This document shows, in pieces, positions 59,021 to 64,000 of a stretch of 64,000 bases of DNA (position 1 is the stretch's first letter; every line of letters starts with the position of its first letter). The stretch is from Sphingomonas sp. CBMAI 2297. Lineage in GTDB: Bacteria; Pseudomonadota; Alphaproteobacteria; Sphingomonadales; Sphingomonadaceae. The notes under the pieces are model-generated. The model did not search any database. It was given only the letters and a program-made list of their open reading frames with translations, and was not told the origin of the DNA. The stretch covers positions 55,717 to 119,716 of the forward strand of contig NZ_JAPDIR010000014.1 of NCBI RefSeq assembly GCF_029870595.1, written 5' to 3'. The position numbers and the translations under genes were made by a program.

Positions 59021-60370
59021 ATGACGACGAAGCAATCGGTTGGCGTGACGGCGGCCTATGCCATCGTGACGTGCCTGTTTTTCGCCTGGGGGTTCATCAC
59101 CTCATTGATCGATCCGCTGGTCGCGGCGGTGAAGGGCATCTTCACCTTGACCGACTTCCAGGCCCAGGCGGCGGCTTTCGCCTTTTTCGCAGCCTATGGC
59201 GTGATGTCGTTCCCGGCCGCGGCGCTGCTCGCGCGCCTGAAGCCGATCCCGACCATCCTGGCCGCGCTGTGCATGATGATCGCCGGATGCCTGGTGATGC
59301 TCGCGGCCGCCAATCTCGCGATGTTCACGCTGGTCCTGCTCGGCCTCTTCATCCTCGCGAGCGGCATCACCATCCTGCAGGTCGCGGCCAACCCCCTCGC
59401 GGCGGCGCTGGGCGATCCGCGCCATAGCCATCTGCGCCTGACGCTCAGCCAGACCTTCAACTCGCTGGGGACGTTCATCGGGCCGCTGCTCGGGGCCCAT
59501 CTGTTCCTGGCCGGCATCGAAGTGAAGGAAGGAGCGATCGTCACGAAGGAGGTCCGCGCAAGCGCGCTGGCCGGCATCGACTCCGCCTATTTCTGGATCT
59601 GCGGCCTGATCGCCGCGCTCGCGGTGTTCTTCTATCTGAGCCGCCGTGTCGTCACCGAGGCGGCGCCTCCGGCGACCGGCCCGCAGCGCGGTTTCTGGGC
59701 GCTGTTCACCGATGCGCTCACCTCCAAATGGGCGCTGCTCGGCGCGCTCGCGATCTTCCTCTATGTCGGTGCCGAGGTCGCGATCGGCACGCAGATGGCG
59801 CTGTTCCTGAATTCGGACGCGATCTGGGGCCATTCGGACGCCGCGTTCGGCGTGCCGGTGCTCGGCTATGCGATGGGCAGCGACGGCATTCCGGGCGTGT
59901 CGCTCCAGGAAGCCGGCAAGGCCGTCGCCTTCTATTGGGGCGGCGCGATGGTCGGCCGCCTGATCGGCTCGGTCCTGCTCACGCAGGTCAAGGCGCACCA
60001 CCTGCTGGCGCTGTTCACCGCCATCGCCGCCGCGATGTGCCTCTATGTCTTCGCGGTCGGCGGCGTCACCGCCGGCTTCGTCGCGCTGAGCATCGGCCTG
60101 TTCAACTCGATCATGTTCCCGGTGATCTTCACGCTCACGCTCGAGCGTTCCAACGCGAGCGCGGAAGCGACCTCGGGCCTGCTCTGCACCGCCATCGTGG
60201 GCGGCGCGATCCTGCCCCTGCTCGTCGGGCTGGTTTCGGAGCGCAGCAGCTATGCGACGGCGTTCATCGTCCCGGCGCTATGCTACGCGACGCTCTGCGC
60301 ATTCGCCCGTGCCGCGGCGCGCAAACCGCAGCAGCCCCGGGCCGAGCCGGCAGCGATCATGCTCCACTAG
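59021..60370 (+). CDS. FucP/NagP-type sugar:proton MFS permease
   Basis: A 449-residue MFS member of the fucose/glucose-galactose/GlcNAc symporter group. Visible features are CLFFAWGFITSLIDPLV in helix 1, ANPLAAALGDPRHSHLRLTLSQTFNSLGTFIGP near residue 125-155, and NSIMFPVIFTLTLE in helix 10, all diagnostic of the FHS family. The ATG follows GGGGGAGG. As last gene of the ROK-GH92-CutC-asparaginase operon it is likely to import GlcNAc or mannose, the products of the two upstream enzymes. A hairpin follows the stop. Confidence 0.9.
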   Translation: MTTKQSVGVTAAYAIVTCLFFAWGFITSLIDPLVAAVKGIFTLTDFQAQAAAFAFFAAYGVMSFPAAALLARLKPIPTILAALCMMIAGCLVMLAAANLAMFTLVLLGLFILASGITILQVAANPLAAALGDPRHSHLRLTLSQTFNSLGTFIGPLLGAHLFLAGIEVKEGAIVTKEVRASALAGIDSAYFWICGLIAALAVFFYLSRRVVTEAAPPATGPQRGFWALFTDALTSKWALLGALAIFLYVGAEVAIGTQMALFLNSDAIWGHSDAAFGVPVLGYAMGSDGIPGVSLQEAGKAVAFYWGGAMVGRLIGSVLLTQVKAHHLLALFTAIAAAMCLYVFAVGGVTAGFVALSIGLFNSIMFPVIFTLTLERSNASAEATSGLLCTAIVGGAILPLLVGLVSERSSYATAFIVPALCYATLCAFARAAARKPQQPRAEPAAIMLH

Positions 60371-60386
60371 GTTAAGAGCTCATACG

Positions 60387-60411
60387 CCATCCCCGCGAAA
60401 GCGGGGGTGGC
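60387..60411. terminator. REP-like hairpin between convergent genes
   Basis: CCCCGC (60391-60396), a GAAA loop and GCGGGG (60401-60406), inside CCATCCCCGCGAAAGCGGGGGTGG. It belongs to the same palindrome family as 18651 and 13619, and lies between the convergent permease (ends 60370) and histidine kinase (ends 60464). It is likely used as a bidirectional terminator. Confidence 0.6.
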
Positions 60412-60463
60412 AAAATGCGCTACCGACCTCCAGGTAAATCAACAATTTACATGGATTTTTACT

Positions 60464-61633
60464 CTAGCCGGCGCCCGACGATCCGTCGTGCAGCGGCAGA
60501 TGGACGATGAAGCACGCCCCTGAGCGATCGGATCGGTTCGCCGCGACGATGCGTCCGCCATGTGCCTCGACCAGCTTCGCGGTGAGCGCCAGCCCGAGGC
60601 CGCTGCCGGAGCGCACCGCGACCTGGGATCTTGCCGCTCGCCAGAAGGGCGTGAACAGGCGGTGCTCGTCGCCTTCCTCAAAGCCCCTGCCCTCGTCGGA
60701 AACGCGAAGGACAGCGCCGCCGCCCTCGATCATCACCGCCACTTCGATCCGCTCGCCGTCCGCGCCGTGGCGGATGGCGTTGCTGATGAGGTTCATCGCG
60801 ACCTGGCGCATCCGCACCGGGTCTGCCCGGACCCGTACGGGCCGGCAGGCCTCGCCGATCGTCAGCCCCGCCGCCTCGGCCTCCGGGCCAAGGTCGAGGA
60901 TCGCGAGCTGGACGACCCGGGCGAGGTCGATCACTCGCAGATCCAGTTCGAGGACATGGGCATCGGCATGGGCCAGCGTGCGAAGATCCTCGACGATACG
61001 CGACAATTGCTCGACCTGGCGCAGCAGGCGCTCCGGCTCGTCCGTGCTCGGATCGATGAAGCCGTCGCTCAGCCCGTGGAGGCGCCCCTTGAGGATGGTG
61101 AGCGGCGTGCGCAGTTCGTGCGCGATGCCGGCGGTCAGGATCTTGCGCTCGCGCTCATAGGCCTCGAGGTCGGCGGCCATCCGGTTGAAGCTGTCGACCA
61201 GCTCCGCGGTCTCCCCAGCCAGGCCCGCCGCCGCCACCCGCACGCCGCGCTCGCCCTCCGCCACCTGGCTCGCGGCAAGGCTGACCGCGCTGATCGGCGC
61301 GCTGATCCGGCGCGCGAAGACATAGGCGATGCCGCCGCCGACGCTGGTCGAGACGATGCCGATCAATGCCAGGAACAGCCAGTCGCTCGGCAGGATGAGC
61401 GCGCCCGAATATTGCTCGTGGAGATCGAAGAACCGATCGCTGTCGGTCTGACCCGTGCGGACCAGCCGCTCGAACTCCGCGCGCGCCTTGGGCGGCATGC
61501 TATTGCCGATCTGGTGGAGCCGGAGGACGGTGGCGCCATAATAGACGGCGACGCTCATCACGATCGTGATGAGCGTCATCATGCCGGCAAGCAGCCAGAC
61601 GCGCGTGACGATGCGGTTCAGCGCTCGGGCCAC
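60464..61633 (-). CDS. Sensor histidine kinase (BaeS/AdeS-like)
   Basis: A 389-residue membrane kinase. Two membrane segments (about 10-35 and 85-105) frame a short periplasmic loop. They are followed by a HAMP domain (RRISAPISAVSLAASQVAEGE), the phosphoacceptor GIAHELRTPL, the N box NLISNAIRHGA and the G boxes DEGRGFEEGD and GSGLGLAL. The GTG at 61633 is chosen because it gives a short overlap with the response-regulator stop; an ATG at 61678 is also in frame. The stimulus is unknown. The genes divergent from its partner encode an outer-membrane barrel and an efflux channel, suggesting an envelope-stress or efflux regulator. Confidence 0.9.
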   Translation of the reverse strand: MARALNRIVTRVWLLAGMMTLITIVMSVAVYYGATVLRLHQIGNSMPPKARAEFERLVRTGQTDSDRFFDLHEQYSGALILPSDWLFLALIGIVSTSVGGGIAYVFARRISAPISAVSLAASQVAEGERGVRVAAAGLAGETAELVDSFNRMAADLEAYERERKILTAGIAHELRTPLTILKGRLHGLSDGFIDPSTDEPERLLRQVEQLSRIVEDLRTLAHADAHVLELDLRVIDLARVVQLAILDLGPEAEAAGLTIGEACRPVRVRADPVRMRQVAMNLISNAIRHGADGERIEVAVMIEGGGAVLRVSDEGRGFEEGDEHRLFTPFWRAARSQVAVRSGSGLGLALTAKLVEAHGGRIVAANRSDRSGACFIVHLPLHDGSSGAG

Positions 61634-62313
61634 AGGCGATATCCCACCCCCCGCACCGGCTCGATCATGTCGCCGCATCCCACCGCATTCAGCTTGGCCC
61701 GCAATTTCGACAAATGCGAATCCACCACCCGGTCATAGGCTTCGCTGTCGGGCGAGGCCGCGTCCAGCAATTCCATGCGCGTGAAGGCGCGGCGCGGCTG
61801 GCGCGCCATGTGCGCGAAGATCTGGAACTCGGTGGGTGTCAGCGGCACGCGCTCGAGCCCGCTCCCGTCGTCCGCCCGGCGCAGCACGGCATGGGCATTG
61901 AGGTCGACCACCAGGCTGCCGATGCTGATCGTCCGGTTCGGGCTCGTAGCCTGCGCGCGGCGGAGCACCGCGCGCACGCGCTCGACCACTTCGGCCGGGT
62001 TGAACGGCTTCACGACATAGTCGTCGGCGCCCATCCGCAGCGACGACAGCTTCGAGCCGTCGTCATCGAGCGCAGTGACCATGATGACCGGCGTGCCCGC
62101 GCGATTGCCGATGGTGGTGAGCACCTCCAGGCCGTCGCCGCCCGGAAGCCCGATATCGAGCAGCACCAGGTCCGGCCGGAACTGGGCATGCAGCCTGATC
62201 GCCTCGGACACCGAGAAGGCGCGCTGCGTCTGATAGCCGCCCTTGTCGAGATAGAGCGCCAATATGTCGCCAATCTCCCGCTCGTCCTCGACGATCAATA
62301 TCCTGCCGCTCAT
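61618..62313 (-). CDS. OmpR-family response regulator
   Basis: A 231-residue two-domain regulator. The receiver has the acidic pair at VEDE (9-11), the phosphoacceptor in LLDIGLPGGD (D53), and the conserved T and K in MVTALDDDG and VVKPFNP. The C-terminal winged helix contains LTPTEFQIFAHMARQPRRAFTRMELLD and VVDSHLSKLRAKL. The ATG at 62313 has a perfect AGGAGG six bases upstream. It is co-transcribed with the kinase. Four direct repeats in its promoter are candidate binding sites. Confidence 0.94.
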   Translation of the reverse strand: MSGRILIVEDEREIGDILALYLDKGGYQTQRAFSVSEAIRLHAQFRPDLVLLDIGLPGGDGLEVLTTIGNRAGTPVIMVTALDDDGSKLSSLRMGADDYVVKPFNPAEVVERVRAVLRRAQATSPNRTISIGSLVVDLNAHAVLRRADDGSGLERVPLTPTEFQIFAHMARQPRRAFTRMELLDAASPDSEAYDRVVDSHLSKLRAKLNAVGCGDMIEPVRGVGYRLWPER

Positions 62314-62387
62314 CGTGCCTCCTGCGGCTGGCCATAATCGCCGATTATGTAGGTCCCGTGGAGACGGCGACCGCTTGAATTGCGCCC

Positions 62388-62426
62388 CTCCATCAAGCCT
62401 CCATCGAATCCTCCATAAGGCTCCAT
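62388..62426. promoter_or_regulatory. Four helically phased CTCCAT direct repeats
   Basis: CTCCAT begins at 62388, 62399, 62411 and 62421 (spacings 11, 12 and 10), usually extended as CTCCATCRA. The array lies between the divergent response regulator and the outer-membrane protein gene. Phased direct repeats of about 11 bases are how OmpR-family regulators bind DNA, so this is probably the operator for the adjacent regulator. Confidence 0.6.
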
Positions 62427-62489
62427 CGATCTGCCGGAGAGAGGATGGCGACGCGGCGATCATGCCGCCTCGGCAGACAGGAGATTTTC

Positions 62490-63173
62490 ATGGTACCCGC
62501 TTTCCGTCACTGCGCGTTCGCCGCGCTCGCAATCGCCGCGGCCGGCGTGACTCCCGCGGCCGCGCAGGATGATCAGTCGACCGGCGTCTACGGCGTGGCG
62601 CGGGCGGGCCTGTCCATCGACACCGACGCCCGCCTGCGGAACAACCCCACCGCCGGGACCACCATCCAGCGCGACACCGATTACAAGCGCGGCTTCAACG
62701 GCGAGCTCGGCATCGGCTATGACGCCGGCCCGTTCCGCCTCGAAGGCACGGTCGGCTACACCACCGCCGGCATCGACAAGAAGAAGGCGTCCACCGGCGG
62801 CTTCACCGCGGACGGCCGGACCAAGGCGCTCACCATCGGCGCGGCGGGCTATTTCGACATCCCGATGAGCGCGCATGTGGCGCCCTATGTCGGCGGCGGC
62901 GTCGGCCTGTCGCGCGTGAGCTCGCGCCTGAGCCGCCTGAGCGGTTCGCCCGCCACCGGCAGCCGCTATTCGGACAAGGACTGGGGCTTCAACTGGCACC
63001 TCGACGCCGGCGTCGGCATCGCGGCCACCCAGTCGACCACGATCGAGCTGGGTGCGCGCTATTCCCGAACCTCGTCGCTGCGCTTCGACGGCTTCAACGG
63101 CACGACCAAGACGGAATTCCGTCCGCGCCTGTCGGGCTGGTCCGCCATGCTCGGAATCCGCCAGGCCTTCTGA
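62490..63173 (+). CDS. Small outer-membrane beta-barrel protein
   Basis: A 227-residue exported protein. The signal peptide spans about residues 1-26 (ending AAA before QDDQ). Alternating beta segments begin GVYGVARAGLSI and GFNGELGIGYDAG, and the protein ends in GWSAMLGIRQAF with a terminal phenylalanine, the outer-membrane insertion signal. The size and pattern fit an eight-stranded OmpA/opacity-type barrel. The ATG at 62490 follows AGGAG. It overlaps the next gene by one base and is divergent from the response regulator. Function unknown. Confidence 0.8.
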   Translation: MVPAFRHCAFAALAIAAAGVTPAAAQDDQSTGVYGVARAGLSIDTDARLRNNPTAGTTIQRDTDYKRGFNGELGIGYDAGPFRLEGTVGYTTAGIDKKKASTGGFTADGRTKALTIGAAGYFDIPMSAHVAPYVGGGVGLSRVSSRLSRLSGSPATGSRYSDKDWGFNWHLDAGVGIAATQSTTIELGARYSRTSSLRFDGFNGTTKTEFRPRLSGWSAMLGIRQAF

Positions 63174-64000
63174 TGCACGGCCGCCGCATCCCGTCGGTAT
63201 TGCTTCCCGCCGTCCTCGCGACGGCGGGATGTGCGCCGAGCCTCGAGATCGGGCGCCCCGTCGCGCCCCTGCCCGCGCGCTTCGAGGCCATGGCGCCGGA
63301 TCCGGCTCCGGAGCCGGCGGCGCTGGATCGGTGGTGGACGCTGTTCGGCGATGCGCAACTGGACGATCTCGTCGCGCGCGGGCTGCGCGCCAACGCCGAT
63401 GTCCGGCTCGGCCTGGCGCGCCTGCGCGAAGCCCAGGCGATCCGCCGGGCCGCGCTCGCCCCCTTCCGGGTCCAGGGGGATTTGCAGGTTACCGGCGGGG
63501 TGCAGCGCAGCGAGAGCCTGTCCGGTCCGGACGTGCTGATCGGCGGCCCCGGCGGCACGTCGGTAACCTCGGGAGCGACGGTTGCGGCCGCGTCCCCCAC
63601 CTTCAATCTCTCCTGGGAGCTGGATCTGCTGGGCCGGCGCGGCGTCGCGCGGGCCGCGGCGGACGCCGATCTCGCGGCCGCCCGCTTCGTGCAGGAAGGG
63701 ACGCGGGCGAAGCTCGCCGCCGACATGGCCGATGCCCTGTTCGCGGCGCGCGGCCTCGCCGCGCAGGCCGAAGCGGCGCGGGAGACGCTGGCGATCCAGC
63801 AGGGGATCCTGGCGGCCATGCGCACGCGCACCGAGCGCGGCCTTGCCGCGAACGCCGATGTGGCGCGGATCGACGCCGATGTCGCGCAGGCCGAGGCGCA
63901 AGCCGCCCAGCTGGAGGCCGAGCTCGCCGCGACGAAGCGCGCGATCCTGGTCCTGCTGGGCGAAGCCGACAAGCCGCTCGACACCCTCCCGATCCACCCC
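63173..64000 (+). CDS. NodT-family outer-membrane efflux lipoprotein (partial)
   Basis: The first 276 codons of a TolC/NodT-type channel; the gene runs off the window. A lipoprotein signal ends LATAGC at Cys 20. Next come RWWTLFGDAQLDDLVARGL, the family's opening block, ANADVRLGLARLREAQAIRRAALAPF, the barrel segment PTFNLSWELDLLGRRGVARAAA, and a long coiled-coil helical part (ADLAAARFVQEGTR onward). It overlaps the barrel gene stop by one base (TGATG). Channel partners (membrane fusion and pump proteins) are expected further downstream. Likely regulated by the adjacent two-component system. Confidence 0.9.
   Translation, partial: MHGRRIPSVLLPAVLATAGCAPSLEIGRPVAPLPARFEAMAPDPAPEPAALDRWWTLFGDAQLDDLVARGLRANADVRLGLARLREAQAIRRAALAPFRVQGDLQVTGGVQRSESLSGPDVLIGGPGGTSVTSGATVAAASPTFNLSWELDLLGRRGVARAAADADLAAARFVQEGTRAKLAADMADALFAARGLAAQAEAARETLAIQQGILAAMRTRTERGLAANADVARIDADVAQAEAQAAQLEAELAATKRAILVLLGEADKPLDTLPIHP

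Noticed and set aside
1..64000. CRISPR arrays, rRNA or tRNA genes
   Set aside because: No regularly spaced repeat array and no tRNA or rRNA signature sequences were seen on either strand.

Overview
The window looks like a chromosomal segment of a Sphingomonas-like alphaproteobacterium (Sphingomonadaceae). The reasons are its uniformly high GC content, three very large TonB-dependent receptors of the type expanded in sphingomonads, Caulobacter and Xanthomonas, tryptophan-halogenase-like flavoenzymes placed next to those receptors, a periplasmic PaoABC aldehyde oxidoreductase and a cydABX/cydDC cytochrome bd locus. Identification rests on reading protein motifs only; no database search was possible.

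Layout. 1-2.2 kb is the edge of an integrated element: a small hypothetical gene and a tyrosine integrase of lower-GC character. 2.3-13.3 kb is a six-gene minus-strand glycan operon: GH3 glycosidase, TonB receptor 1, two halogenase-like flavoenzymes, a LacI regulator and an MFS permease, with a palindromic operator upstream. 13.85-17.66 kb holds paoABC. An alpha/beta hydrolase follows, then a mirror-image pair of REP palindromes, then cydABX (minus) divergent from cydDC (plus). 25.1-27.5 kb holds an AT-rich stretch, a glycine-rich peptide with a double-glycine leader and a periplasmic retropepsin-like protease.

27.5-35.5 kb holds TonB receptor 2, a histidine acid phosphatase of the phytase type, a DeoR regulator, a Tat-exported phospholipase C and a phosphoinositide-type phospholipase C. 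Together they suggest scavenging of phosphate or inositol phosphate from phospholipids and phytate.

35.5-60.4 kb is the most coherent system: an N-glycan (high-mannose) utilisation locus. It encodes TonB receptor 3 with a third halogenase-like enzyme, GH125 alpha-1,6-mannosidase, a POT permease, a lipoprotein GH85 endo-beta-N-acetylglucosaminidase, a cytoplasmic GH2 beta-mannosidase, two GH92 alpha-mannosidases, a sodium:solute symporter, a LacI regulator, a ROK sugar kinase, a CutC-family protein, a Tat-exported N4-(beta-N-acetylglucosaminyl)-L-asparaginase and a FucP/NagP-type permease. The three transcription units are each preceded by a TGTAATCGATTACA-type palindrome, so they look like one LacI regulon.

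Proposed flow. GH85 on the cell surface releases the glycan and leaves GlcNAc-Asn. Receptor 3 imports the glycan. Periplasmic GH92 and GH125 remove alpha-mannose. The remaining Man-beta-1,4-GlcNAc enters the cytoplasm and is cut by GH2. The asparaginase frees GlcNAc from Asn, and the permeases and the ROK kinase take up and phosphorylate the sugars. No sialidase, fucosidase, galactosidase or hexosaminidase is present, which points to high-mannose substrates.

60.4-64 kb holds an OmpR-type two-component system, divergent from a small beta-barrel protein and a NodT-type efflux channel that runs off the window.
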